Positions 19,608 to 27,235 of a stretch of DNA of 37,320 bases are shown here, one piece after another. The number at the start of each line of letters is the position of its first letter. The stretch's first letter is position 1. The DNA is from Casp-actino8 sp965659595 (GTDB lineage Bacteria > Actinomycetota > Acidimicrobiia > Acidimicrobiales > Ilumatobacteraceae). The position numbers were made by a program, and so were the translations under genes. The notes below the pieces were generated by a model. It was not told the DNA's origin. It was given only the letters and a program-made list of their open reading frames with translations, and searched no databases. The DNA is taken from the NCBI GenBank assembly GCA_965659595.1, contig CBFHWN010000014.1:1-37320 (forward strand). The letters run 5' to 3'.

Positions 19608-20480
19608 GTGTTGCGTCTCGTCGTTCCCAAAGGTTCTCTCGAAAAGGCGACCTTCGAGTTGTTCGAGGCGGCCGACCTTCCGATTCGCCGTTCGTCGAGT
19701 GTCGATTACAAGGCCAGCATCGACGATCCGCGCATCTCTGAGGTGCGCATCCTTCGTCCGCAGGAAATTCCCGAGTACGTAGCCGAAGGCTTGTTCGATC
19801 TCGGCATCACCGGACGTGACTGGGTCGAAGAAACAGAAAGTGACGTCGAAAGCCTGGGCGAATTGCGTTACTCCAAAGCCACCAGCGATCCGGTGAAAGT
19901 CGTGGTGGCAGTGGCGGGCGACAGCGCGGCCCAGTCGGTTGCCGATCTGCCTCAAGGTGTACGCGTGAGCACTGAGTACCCGAGTTTGACCAAGCGGTTC
20001 TTCGCGTCACGCGGAATCCAGGCCGACGTTCGACTGTCGTACGGAGCGTCGGAAGCCAAGATTCCCGACATAGCCGACTGCATCGTCGACATCACCGAGA
20101 CCGGTCGCGCACTACGGGCTGCCGGTTTGCGAGTGATCGACACCATGCTCGTGAGCTACACCGAGATGATCGCCCACCGAGCGTCGGCTGCTGATCCGAC
20201 CAAACGTCACGCGATGAACCAACTCATGACACTTCTGCTCGGCACGCTCGACGCGCGCGGCAAGGTTCTCGTCAAGTTGAACGTCGGGGCCGACGATCTC
20301 ACCAAGGTTCTCGGCGTGCTGCCCTCGGCCAAGTCACCGACCATCAGCGAGTTGGCCGGGGGAGGGTTCGCCGTCGAGTCGGTGGTCGAGAAGCGCTCGA
20401 TCAACACACTCATCCCGGCACTCAAGGACGCCGGTGCGTCCGATCTGCTCGAACTCCCGATCTCCAAGATCGTCGCCTGA
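19608..20480 (+). CDS. hisG: ATP phosphoribosyltransferase, long form
   Basis: HisG catalyses the first step of histidine synthesis, joining ATP and PRPP. The product is 290 aa, the long form that carries its own C-terminal regulatory domain (about 210-290: KVLVKLNVGADDLTKVL... ELPISKIVA), the site of histidine feedback. The catalytic domain shows LVVPKGSLEKAT at the start, DLGITGRDWV and the PRPP loop DCIVDITETGRALR. GTG 19608 is chosen; TTG 19611 is the next codon. No hisE, hisI or other his gene is adjacent. Confidence 0.95.
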   Translation: MLRLVVPKGSLEKATFELFEAADLPIRRSSSVDYKASIDDPRISEVRILRPQEIPEYVAEGLFDLGITGRDWVEETESDVESLGELRYSKATSDPVKVVVAVAGDSAAQSVADLPQGVRVSTEYPSLTKRFFASRGIQADVRLSYGASEAKIPDIADCIVDITETGRALRAAGLRVIDTMLVSYTEMIAHRASAADPTKRHAMNQLMTLLLGTLDARGKVLVKLNVGADDLTKVLGVLPSAKSPTISELAGGGFAVESVVEKRSINTLIPALKDAGASDLLELPISKIVA

Positions 20481-20490
20481 TCGATCTGTC

Positions 20491-20700
20491 GTGCCAGCAC
20501 CTCTTGTTCAGGCCACGGTGATCTCGTTCGACGAGCACGTCGGTCTCGGCGTCGTGCGATCGGGTGACGACCGGGAGATTCCGTTCCACTGTGCCGAAAT
20601 CGCCGACGGTACGAGGCGGATCGAGGTGGGGGCCAAGGTGCGCTGCGAGGTGCGTCCGAAGTTCGGCCGTCCGGAAGCCTTCGGGCTCACGAGCCTGTGA
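20491..20700 (+). CDS. Small cold-shock-domain-like protein, degenerate RNA-binding face
   Basis: The product is 69 aa from GTG 20491. The layout follows cold-shock proteins: VQATVISFDEHVGLGVVRSGDDREIPFHCAEIADG, then GAKVRCEVRPKFGRPEAFGLTSL. However, the aromatic residues of RNP1 (normally KGFGFI) read HVGLGVV and of RNP2 (normally VFVHF) read IPFHC, so ordinary single-stranded nucleic acid stacking may be weak. It starts 10 bases after hisG and probably shares its transcript. Its last codons lie in the first copy of a 23-bp tandem repeat. Function not assigned. Confidence 0.72.
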   Translation: MPAPLVQATVISFDEHVGLGVVRSGDDREIPFHCAEIADGTRRIEVGAKVRCEVRPKFGRPEAFGLTSL

Positions 20701-20746
20701 CGCTGGGGCTCACGAGCCTGTGACGCTGGGGCTCACGAGCCTTTGA
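20678..20746. repeat. Three tandem copies of a 23-bp unit between convergent genes
   Basis: Copies are 20678-20700 (diverged at its first bases), 20701-20723 and 20724-20746 (one mismatch). Each contains GGGCTCACGAGCC, whose inner GGCT/AGCC arms can pair, so three small hairpins are possible on either strand. Copy 1 encodes the end of the cold-shock-like protein and copy 3 the last residues of the opposing DUF1844 gene. It may act as a two-way terminator; no T-tract follows. Confidence 0.85.
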
Positions 20747-21047
20747 TCTGAACGAAGGCGAGACGGATGTTCGACAACGCATCGGCCAGAACGACGTGGT
20801 CGGGTCCGAGGCGGTCGCCGAGACCTTCTACCAGGCAGGCCAGAGCATCGATCGACACGGCGGCCTGATCGAGATTGGCCGGGGACGACGTCAAGTGAAT
20901 GGCGGCCAATTCGTAGAGGCCCATGGCGTGGTTGACAATCACGACCTCGGCTGGCACCTCGGCCAGCCGCTGGCGAGCCTCGGCCAATGCCTCCATCGAT
21001 TCGTCGATCGTGTCGTCGATGGCCTCGTCGAATTCAGGGTCTGTCAT
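20733..21047 (-). CDS. DUF1844 family protein
   Basis: The product is 104 aa. An acidic, helical N-terminus is followed by the DUF1844 signature: NHAMGLYELAAIHL, then a segment resembling 'LxxAxxxIDALxxLVEGLGDRL' and a C-terminal 'LADALSNIRLAFVQI'. The function of the family is unknown. Members commonly lie next to infC in Actinobacteria, as here, which supports the call. On the reverse strand the ATG is preceded by GAGGA with good spacing. It diverges from infC, with 192 bases between the DUF1844 start and the infC start. Confidence 0.8.
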   Translation of the reverse strand: MTDPEFDEAIDDTIDESMEALAEARQRLAEVPAEVVIVNHAMGLYELAAIHLTSSPANLDQAAVSIDALACLVEGLGDRLGPDHVVLADALSNIRLAFVQIKGS

Positions 21048-21069
21048 GGGTTTTCCTCAGCGATCCGGT

Positions 21070-21075
21070 TACCCT
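21070..21075 (+). promoter_or_regulatory. Possible -10 (TACCCT) of the infC operon
   Basis: TACCCT fits TANNNT and lies in the divergent gap 23-28 bases from the DUF1844 start. Initiation near 21082 would give infC a leader of about 158 nt. No clear -35 is seen. Confidence 0.35.
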
Positions 21076-21081
21076 ACAAGG

Positions 21082-21239
21082 CGACAATCGATGAAAAGTG
21101 GGGTTCGCCCCCACCTGGCCATCTCGGATGCGTCCAGGTCTTTCGAGTCAGGCGCTTTGGCGGCTGCCCCGGATCGGCTTTTCGTCTGCACGTATCCGAT
21201 CACCATGGGAGGTAGCCCATTGCACAGGAGTGAACAGCC
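21082..21239 (+). promoter_or_regulatory. Structured leader before infC with a 12-codon open frame
   Basis: Hairpins visible by eye are GTGGGG/CCCCAC with a TTCGC loop (21098-21114), ACCTGG/CCAGGT (21113-21118 with 21134-21139, partly exclusive with the first) and GATCGG/CCGATC (21172-21177 with 21196-21201). A short frame starts at ATG 21205 (MGGSPLHRSEQP) and stops at TAG 21241-21243, overlapping the proposed ATA start of infC. infC-rpmI-rplT leaders in several bacteria are targets of L20 or of translation feedback, but I do not recognise a named leader class. Confidence 0.45.
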
Positions 21240-21857
21240 ATAGCACCGCCGCAGAACGAACCCCGCTCCAACGAGCGCATCCGTGCGCGTGAAGTGCGGG
21301 TCATCGGCCCCGACGGTTCGCAGCTCGGCATCAAGCCTCTTCCCGAGGCCCAATCCTTGGCGCGTGAACTCGACCTCGATCTGGTCGAGGTCGCTCCGCT
21401 CGCCACGCCGCCGGTCTGCCGGATCATGGACTACGGCAAATTCCGCTACGAGGAATCCCAGCGTCAACGCGAAGCCCGTAAGAAGACATCCCACGTCACG
21501 GTCAAGGAAGTGAAGTTCCGACCCAAGATCGGCAAGGGGGACTTCGACACCAAGGTTCGCCACGTGCAGGAATTTCTGGAGGGCGGACACAAGGTGAAGG
21601 TCACCTTGCAGTTCCGTGGTCGCGAAATGGCTCACCCCGAACTCGGCAGCAAGATTCTCGACGGAGTCATCGAACAGGTTGGCGAGATCGCCAAGGTCGA
21701 GACTCAAGCCCGACTCGAAGGTCGCAACATGACCCTCGTGCTGGTACCCGAGAAGAAGGCCAAGAAGACTTCCACCGGATCGTCCAACACCTCGAAAGCC
21801 GAAGCGCCCGTCGCCGAGGCCACCGATACCTCGGCTCCCGCCGGAACCGAGAACTGA
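21240..21857 (+). CDS. infC: Translation initiation factor IF-3, apparent AUA start
   Basis: IF-3 binds the 30S subunit and rejects wrong start codons and initiator tRNAs. The conserved N-terminal segment NERIRAREVRVIGPDG precedes GTG 21294, so the start must lie upstream. The frame is bounded by a TGA at 21231-21233 and contains no ATG, GTG or TTG before 21294. ATA at 21240 sits nine bases after AGGAG (21226-21230) and gives 205 aa, (M)APPQNEPRSNERI..., matching relatives. Rare start codons on infC (AUU in E. coli) allow IF-3 to repress itself. The core PPVCRIMDYGKFRYE is clear; the last ~35 residues are a Ser/Thr/Ala-rich tail. Confidence 0.88.
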   Translation: MAPPQNEPRSNERIRAREVRVIGPDGSQLGIKPLPEAQSLARELDLDLVEVAPLATPPVCRIMDYGKFRYEESQRQREARKKTSHVTVKEVKFRPKIGKGDFDTKVRHVQEFLEGGHKVKVTLQFRGREMAHPELGSKILDGVIEQVGEIAKVETQARLEGRNMTLVLVPEKKAKKTSTGSSNTSKAEAPVAEATDTSAPAGTEN

Positions 21858-21873
21858 CAGAAAGAAGCCCGAT

Positions 21874-22071
21874 ATGCCCAAGATGAAGACGAGCAAGACC
21901 GCAGCCAAGCGTTTCCGTAAGACCGGAACCGGCAAGCTCCGTCGTCTGCAGCAGAACCGCCAGCACCTCTTCGAGAAGAAGCCGTCCACCCGGACGCGTC
22001 GTCTCGACGGTCTGGTCGATGTCCACCCCGGTGACGAAAAGAAGATCAAGCGCCTCCTCGCCGAGCGCTGA
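21874..22071 (+). CDS. rpmI: 50S ribosomal protein L35
   Basis: The product is 65 aa, highly basic, with the L35 start MPKMKTSKTAAKRFRKTGTG and the usual RNRQHLFEKK-like middle (NRQHLFEKKPSTRTRRL). It follows infC by 16 bases with a GAAAGAAG ribosome site and precedes rplT, the standard infC-rpmI-rplT order. Confidence 0.97.
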   Translation: MPKMKTSKTAAKRFRKTGTGKLRRLQQNRQHLFEKKPSTRTRRLDGLVDVHPGDEKKIKRLLAER

Positions 22072-22124
22072 TCCACGTCGTCCACCCGTTCCCCATCACG
22101 TAGTTCCGAGAAAGGAGAGTTCCC

Positions 22125-22481
22125 ATGGCCAGAGTGAAGCGAGCCGTCGGAGCCAAGAAGAAGCGCCGCCAGGTCCTGGAGCGCGCCAAGGGTTATTACG
22201 GCAACAAGAGCCGTTCGGTGCGCGCCGCCAACGAGCAGGTGATGCGAAGTGGCCAGTACGCATTCCGCGACCGCCGCGCGAAGAAGGGCGAGTTCCGTCG
22301 CCTCTGGATTCAGCGCATCAACGCCGCATGCCGTCTGAATGACATGAGCTACAGCCGATTCATCGCCGGATTGAACGCCGCCGGGATCGAAGTCGACCGC
22401 AAGATCCTCGCCGATCTCGCCGTGACCGATCCGGCTGCTTTCTCGAAGCTGGTGTCGGCGGCCAAGGCCGCGCTGGGCTGA
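22125..22481 (+). CDS. rplT: 50S ribosomal protein L20
   Basis: L20 is needed early in 50S assembly and, in several bacteria, represses its own operon by binding the mRNA. The product is 118 aa with the family start MARVKRAVGAKKKRRQVLE, AKGYYG, and the conserved RRLWIQRINAACR core. A strong ribosome site GAAAGGAGAG lies before the ATG. The 53-base gap after rpmI holds no structure I can identify beyond this site. Confidence 0.97.
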   Translation: MARVKRAVGAKKKRRQVLERAKGYYGNKSRSVRAANEQVMRSGQYAFRDRRAKKGEFRRLWIQRINAACRLNDMSYSRFIAGLNAAGIEVDRKILADLAVTDPAAFSKLVSAAKAALG

Positions 22482-22491
22482 CGGAGCCTGC

Positions 22492-23256
22492 GTGGGACTC
22501 GGTCTCACCAATCAACACGTTCGACGTCTGCGGCGCCTCATAGGGCGCCGCAGTGCGCGTCGTGACGAAGGTGTACTCATCGTCGAAGGAGCGATTCTCG
22601 TGCGCGAGGCCGTCGCCGCCGGCTGTCGCGTCGAGTGCCAGTTCGTGGCGCCCGGGGTCGAACCCGTGGTCGGAGGGGGCATCGTTCACGAGCTCGATCC
22701 GGGTGTGATCGACAAGGTGACCGACACCGAGACACCCCCTGGCATCGTCGCCATCGTCGAACATCGGCTGGGCTCGATCGACGACATCGTCGAGAAGTCC
22801 TTCGTCCTGGTAGCCGACGCGATCGCCGATCCGGGCAACCTCGGCACTCTCATGCGTTCGGCCGAAGCGGCCGGAGTCGACGCGGTGGTGGTCACGAGCG
22901 GCACGGTCGACGCGTCGAGTCCAAAGACCGTGCGCGCATCAGCTGGCGCGATCTTCCACGTACCGATCGTCGAAGTCGAGTCGTTGACTGACGTGAAGCA
23001 GGGCGGGTTCACCACCTACGGCACATCGTCGCATCGAGGGATCGACCATCGCGCCGTCGCTTACGCCGAGCGGACGGCCATCGTGATCGGCAACGAAGCC
23101 CACGGCATCGCCGCGGACGCGCCGATCGACGAGTGGATCACCATTCAGCATCTCGGTCGCTCGGAGTCGTTGAACGCGGCCATGGCCGGAACTCTCGTTG
23201 CCTTCGAAGTGGCTCGTCATCGTCGCGGCCCCTCCGGTACCGTGACTCCGTCATGA
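22492..23256 (+). CDS. SpoU/TrmH-family rRNA 2'-O-ribose methyltransferase
   Basis: The product is 254 aa and uses S-adenosylmethionine in a trefoil-knot fold. The N-terminal substrate-binding domain (EGVLIVEGAILVREAVAAG) is followed by the three SpoU motifs: DPGNLGTLMRSAEAAG with the catalytic Arg, IVIGNEAHG and LGRSESLNAAMAG. A TsnR-type 23S rRNA methylase sits between rplT and pheS in mycobacteria, which supports rRNA as the substrate. GTG 22492 lies 10 bases after rplT; an rRNA or tRNA target cannot be decided from sequence alone. Confidence 0.88.
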   Translation: MGLGLTNQHVRRLRRLIGRRSARRDEGVLIVEGAILVREAVAAGCRVECQFVAPGVEPVVGGGIVHELDPGVIDKVTDTETPPGIVAIVEHRLGSIDDIVEKSFVLVADAIADPGNLGTLMRSAEAAGVDAVVVTSGTVDASSPKTVRASAGAIFHVPIVEVESLTDVKQGGFTTYGTSSHRGIDHRAVAYAERTAIVIGNEAHGIAADAPIDEWITIQHLGRSESLNAAMAGTLVAFEVARHRRGPSGTVTPS

Positions 23257-24254
23257 TCGCCGCCATCACCTCCGCCCGAGACGAAGCGCTGGCCCGTGTC
23301 GCCGCGGCATCGTCGGTCGACGAGATCGCCCGACTCGACGCGGAGTTGCTCGGCAAGAAAGGCGCCTTGGCGGACCTCAAGGCCGGACTTGGGAAGTTGG
23401 CGACCGTCGACGAGAAGAAGGCAGCCGGTGCGGCCGTCAACGAGGCGATGACAGCGGTCGAAGCCGCCCTGGCCGAGCGTCGCCATGATCTCGGACGCGC
23501 CGAACGAGAGATTCAGCTCGCCGCCGAGGCTCTCGACCTGACTGAGTACGTCACGGCGCCTCGGCGCGGACGTGCACACATCGTCACCCAGGCGTGGGAG
23601 CGTCTGGAGGACGTCTTCGTGGGGCTCGGTTTTCAAGTGGCCGAAGGGCCCGAGGTCGAGACCGACTGGTACAACTTCGAAGCACTCAACATGCCTCCGT
23701 CGCATCCGGCGCGCAGCATGCACGACACGTTCTACGTCGATCACGGGGCTCCCGGCAGCACGGTGCTGCGCACGCACACCTCGCCGGTCCAGATCCGGGT
23801 GATGCAACTGGTGCAGCCACCCATCTACATGGTGATGCCTGGGCGAGTGTTCCGTAACGAGACCACCGACTCGACGCACCTGGCGGTCTTCCACCAGATC
23901 GAAGGTCTGGTGATCGATCGCGGTATCACGCTGGCTGACCTGGCCGGCACCATCGACACGTTCACCAAGGCCTTCTTTGGTACCGACTTCGGCAGTCGAC
24001 TGCGCCCCTCGTACTTCCCGTTCACCGAGCCGTCGGCTGAGTTCGACATCCGAACACCGAAGGGCGAATGGCTCGAGTTGGGCGGTTGCGGCATGGTGCA
24101 CCCCAACGTGTTGCGTGCGGGTGGCCTCGATCCGGAGGAATGGAGCGGTTTCGCCTTCGGCTTCGGAATCGATCGCATGGCCAAGGAGCGTCACGGCGTG
24201 GGCGACGTGCGCGAGATGTACACCAACGACATCCGGTTCATCGAGCAGTTCTGA
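23253..24254 (+). CDS. pheS: Phenylalanyl-tRNA synthetase alpha subunit
   Basis: PheS carries the catalytic core of the alpha2-beta2 enzyme that charges tRNA(Phe). The product is 333 aa. The N-terminal coiled-coil (about 1-90) is Ala/Glu/Lys-rich and binds tRNA. Class II motifs are visible: motif 1 near the GPEVETDWYNFEALN block, motif 2 as GRVFRNETTDSTHLAVFHQIEG and motif 3 as GFAFGFGIDRMA. ATG 23253 overlaps the preceding stop (ATGA). pheT follows with one base between. Confidence 0.96.
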   Translation: MIAAITSARDEALARVAAASSVDEIARLDAELLGKKGALADLKAGLGKLATVDEKKAAGAAVNEAMTAVEAALAERRHDLGRAEREIQLAAEALDLTEYVTAPRRGRAHIVTQAWERLEDVFVGLGFQVAEGPEVETDWYNFEALNMPPSHPARSMHDTFYVDHGAPGSTVLRTHTSPVQIRVMQLVQPPIYMVMPGRVFRNETTDSTHLAVFHQIEGLVIDRGITLADLAGTIDTFTKAFFGTDFGSRLRPSYFPFTEPSAEFDIRTPKGEWLELGGCGMVHPNVLRAGGLDPEEWSGFAFGFGIDRMAKERHGVGDVREMYTNDIRFIEQF

Positions 24255-24255
24255 C

Positions 24256-26607
24256 ATGAAGATCGTCGACTCCTGGATTCGAGAACTCGCGGCCTTGCCG
24301 GCCGACGCAACCGTCGACGCCGTCGCCGACACCTTGTCTGACGTCGGCCTGGCGTGTGAGAGCGTCGACCGTGTGGGGGCCACGGTGGCGGGTGTGATCA
24401 CGGCTCGCGTGGTGAAGACCGAACGCCATCCTGATGCCGCCAAGGTGCACCGCGTATTCCTCGACATCGGTGATGGAGCCGAGCACCATGTGTGGTGCGG
24501 CGCCTTCAACATGGAGTCCGGTGACGTGATTCCGTGGGCCACACCCGGAACGTCCATGCCTGACGGTCGCCTCATCGAGACCAAGCCCATTGTCGGCATC
24601 CCGAGTGAGGGCATGTGCTGTTCGGCGCGTGAGCTCGGTCTGGGTGACGATCACGGCGGCATTTTGATTCTCGACCCGAACACGCCGCTCGGTGTGCCGT
24701 ACGGCGACGCGCTCGGACTCGCCGAAGAGACCGTGTACGACCTTGATGTGCTCCGTAACCGCCCCGATGCCTACGGCCATGTGAGCGTCGCTCGTGATCT
24801 GGCAGCACGTTTCGGAGTTCCGTTCCACGCGCCGTCCGGTCGTGTGGTGGCCGACGGTCCGTCGCGATCGGCCCCGGTCGAGATCGTCGACGGCGATCGG
24901 TGTCCTCGATTCACGAGCATCGTGTTGTCGGGGGTGTGTGTCACCGAGTCGCCCGACTGGATGAAGAGCCGTTTGTCGGCGGCCGGTATGCGTCCGATCA
25001 ACAATGTGGTCGACGTGAGCAACTATGTGATGCTCGAGACCAACCAGCCCAATCACGCCTACGACTTCGACACCTTGGGTGGTGGAGGGTTCCGCATTCG
25101 GGTGGCTCGCGACGGAGAGACGATGATCACGCTCGATGGTGTCGAGCGCGCCCTCACCTCCGACGATCTGCTGATATGCGATGCCACCGATCGCCCCATC
25201 GGCATCGCTGGGATCATGGGTGGTCAGAACACCGAGATCAGTGACACCACGACAGTGGTGGCCCTCGAAACAGCGTATTTCGAACCGCTCGGCGTCATGA
25301 AGAGCGTGCAGCGTCTGGCTCTACGAAGTGAAGCTTCGGCGCGTAACGAACGGGGTATCGATCCACTCGGTGTCGAATCGTCCATCGCGCGTTTCGTCGA
25401 ACTGCTGCGGCTCACCTGCCCCGAACTCGTCGTGCACGACGGGTTCGTCGATGCGTGCACGTCGTCGATGCCGGTGGCACCGACGATCACCGTTCGTCCG
25501 AGTCGGGTCGGCGCACTGCTCGGGCGCGAGTTCACTGCCGGAGAGATCACGGCACTCATCGAACCCATCGGTTTCGAATGTACGACCGACGGCGAGAATC
25601 TGGCTGTCACCGTTCCGTCGTGGCGACCCGACTGCACTCTCGAGATCGACCTCGTTGAAGAAGTCGCCCGACTGTTCGGGTACGACCGCTTCGGTAAGAC
25701 GGTTCCGAAGTCCACAGTGCCGGGCGGATTGTCGCCCGTTCAACAGCGACGTCGACGAGTGCGCGACGTACTGCTCGGAGTCGGCGCGAGCGAGGCCATG
25801 CCGTACCCGTTCCTCGCCGACGGCGATCTCGCATCAGCGGGCCTGTCCACCGATGCCGTGCGCCTGGTCAATCCGCTCGTGGTAGGTGACGACGTATTAC
25901 GTACGTCGCTTCGCCCCGGACTCCTGAAGGCGTTGGCGTTCAACGAGTCGCATCGGCGCCCGAGTGTTGCTCTCTTCGAAGTCGGTCGCGTGTACCCGCC
26001 GAGTGACGACGTGCTCCCGGCCGAGCACGAATCGTTGTGCATGGTGATCGCCGGAGCCGAGGCACCACGTGCAGTTGGCGTGTGGCGCGAACTGGCCGCC
26101 GCCATGGGATGGGGAGCCCGACTCGATCAGTCGAAGGTTCCGCCCGGTCTGCATCCCACGCGGTCAGCCACCTTGTCGGCGGGTCGAGACGTCGTGGGAG
26201 CGGTGGGAGAAATTCACCCCGATGTACTCGACGCGTTCGATGTGACCGAGCGAGTAGCGATCCTCGAGTTGAACCTGTCGATTCTGCTCGCCGCCGAACC
26301 CAAGGTGGCGCAGTGGAAGGCGACATCGCGCTTCCCGTCGTCCGATGTCGATCTGGCGTTCAATGTGCCGTCGCCGGTCACCGCCGAGAAAATCGACAAG
26401 GCGTTGCGGCAGTCGGCAGGGTCTCTTTTGGTGTCGCTCGAATTGTTCGACGTGTATCGCAGCGATGTGGGGGCCGAGTCACGGAGCCTCGCCTACCGTC
26501 TCCGACTGCAGGCAGCCGATCGCACACTGACCGATGCCGACATCGCCGCTGTGCGCGACAAATGCATCTCAGCCGCCACCAAACTCGGTGCCGTCCTGCG
26601 TTCCTGA
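24256..26607 (+). CDS. pheT: Phenylalanyl-tRNA synthetase beta subunit
   Basis: The product is 783 aa, slightly under the ~800 typical length. Domain order reads: MKIVDSWIRELA start; EMAP-like tRNA-binding domain about 40-150 (VVKTERHPDAAKVHR...); B3/B4 editing domain (MKSRLSAAGMRPINNVVDVSNYVMLETNQPNHAYD) near 235-270; B5 domain about 410-475; catalytic-like core; and C-terminal FDX-ACB anticodon-binding domain from about 690 (FPSSDVDLAFNVP...). It ends five bases before the stop of the convergent yqgE. Confidence 0.95.
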   Translation: MKIVDSWIRELAALPADATVDAVADTLSDVGLACESVDRVGATVAGVITARVVKTERHPDAAKVHRVFLDIGDGAEHHVWCGAFNMESGDVIPWATPGTSMPDGRLIETKPIVGIPSEGMCCSARELGLGDDHGGILILDPNTPLGVPYGDALGLAEETVYDLDVLRNRPDAYGHVSVARDLAARFGVPFHAPSGRVVADGPSRSAPVEIVDGDRCPRFTSIVLSGVCVTESPDWMKSRLSAAGMRPINNVVDVSNYVMLETNQPNHAYDFDTLGGGGFRIRVARDGETMITLDGVERALTSDDLLICDATDRPIGIAGIMGGQNTEISDTTTVVALETAYFEPLGVMKSVQRLALRSEASARNERGIDPLGVESSIARFVELLRLTCPELVVHDGFVDACTSSMPVAPTITVRPSRVGALLGREFTAGEITALIEPIGFECTTDGENLAVTVPSWRPDCTLEIDLVEEVARLFGYDRFGKTVPKSTVPGGLSPVQQRRRRVRDVLLGVGASEAMPYPFLADGDLASAGLSTDAVRLVNPLVVGDDVLRTSLRPGLLKALAFNESHRRPSVALFEVGRVYPPSDDVLPAEHESLCMVIAGAEAPRAVGVWRELAAAMGWGARLDQSKVPPGLHPTRSATLSAGRDVVGAVGEIHPDVLDAFDVTERVAILELNLSILLAAEPKVAQWKATSRFPSSDVDLAFNVPSPVTAEKIDKALRQSAGSLLVSLELFDVYRSDVGAESRSLAYRLRLQAADRTLTDADIAAVRDKCISAATKLGAVLRS

Positions 26608-26612
26608 TCCGG

Positions 26613-27143
26613 TCAGTTGACCGAGGGGTCGGCGGGCGCCGATGCCATCCACGACACGCGCCCCGGCTGGCGAGCCATCACGTCGGACCACAGATTTTGG
26701 GGAGTCTCAGTGAATACGTCGTCGGCCTCGGCGGTCGCGACGATCCATACGCCAGCTTCGAGTTCGCCGTCGAGTTGTTGGGCGCCCCACCCGGCGTACC
26801 CGTGGAAGATGCGAACGGCGAGCGGTCTCGGATCGAGCACTACCGGATCCCGATCGAGCTCGACCGCGTCGATGGTGCCGTCGTCCAAACGACCGAGAGC
26901 TATGAGGGCCTGGCGGTCCACCGGTCCGCCGTCGAAAACCACCGCCGGATTAGCAAGGAGGGGGTTCCAGTCCTCGAACTCCATGTCGATCGATTCGCTG
27001 ACTCGATTGATGACGACGCCGAGGGCGCCGCTTTCGTTGTGCTCGAGCATGAAGACGACCGAGCGATCGAAGTTGGGGTCACCGAGCGGGGGAGCGGCCA
27101 CGAGCAGTCGACCCTTGGTGGTAGGGAGGGGAAATCCCGCCAT
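26613..27143 (-). CDS. YqgE/AlgH family protein (UPF0301)
   Basis: The product is 176 aa. Family segments are KGRLLVAAPPLGDPNFDRSVVFMLEHNESGALGVVINR at the start, FDGGPVDR, and RIFHGYAGWGAQQLDGEL. The biochemical role of the family is not settled. It is convergent with pheT and divergent from argC, sharing the 92-base gap that carries the argC promoter and ARG-box pair. No clear ribosome site or -10 was found on its own strand. Confidence 0.9.
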   Translation of the reverse strand: MAGFPLPTTKGRLLVAAPPLGDPNFDRSVVFMLEHNESGALGVVINRVSESIDMEFEDWNPLLANPAVVFDGGPVDRQALIALGRLDDGTIDAVELDRDPVVLDPRPLAVRIFHGYAGWGAQQLDGELEAGVWIVATAEADDVFTETPQNLWSDVMARQPGRVSWMASAPADPSVN

Positions 27144-27198
27144 CGGGCCATGTTGTCAGCCCAAGCCCGATGACGGGTGACGGGGCGGGGACCAATCG

Positions 27199-27227
27199 TT
27201 GTATTGCCATGCATGGTTCCGTATGAT
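27199..27227 (+). promoter_or_regulatory. argC promoter, TTGTAT-N17-TATGAT, apparently leaderless
   Basis: TATGAT (27222-27227) matches the -10 consensus at five of six positions, and TTGTAT (27199-27204) supplies a TTG-type -35 at exactly 17 bases. The -10 ends eight bases before the argC ATG at 27236, so the transcript would start at or next to the start codon. There is no ribosome site. Confidence 0.6.
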
Positions 27228-27233
27228 CATTCG
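27200..27233 (+). promoter_or_regulatory. ARG-box-like pair overlapping the argC promoter
   Basis: TGTAT-TGCC-ATGCA (27200-27213) and CGTAT-GATC-ATTCG (27220-27233) each resemble TGAAT-N4-ATTCA and lie 20 bp apart, the same spacing as the pair before carA. They cover the -35 and -10, so ArgR binding would exclude RNA polymerase. Single boxes are imperfect; the shared spacing is the stronger argument. Confidence 0.6.
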
Positions 27234-27235
27234 CT

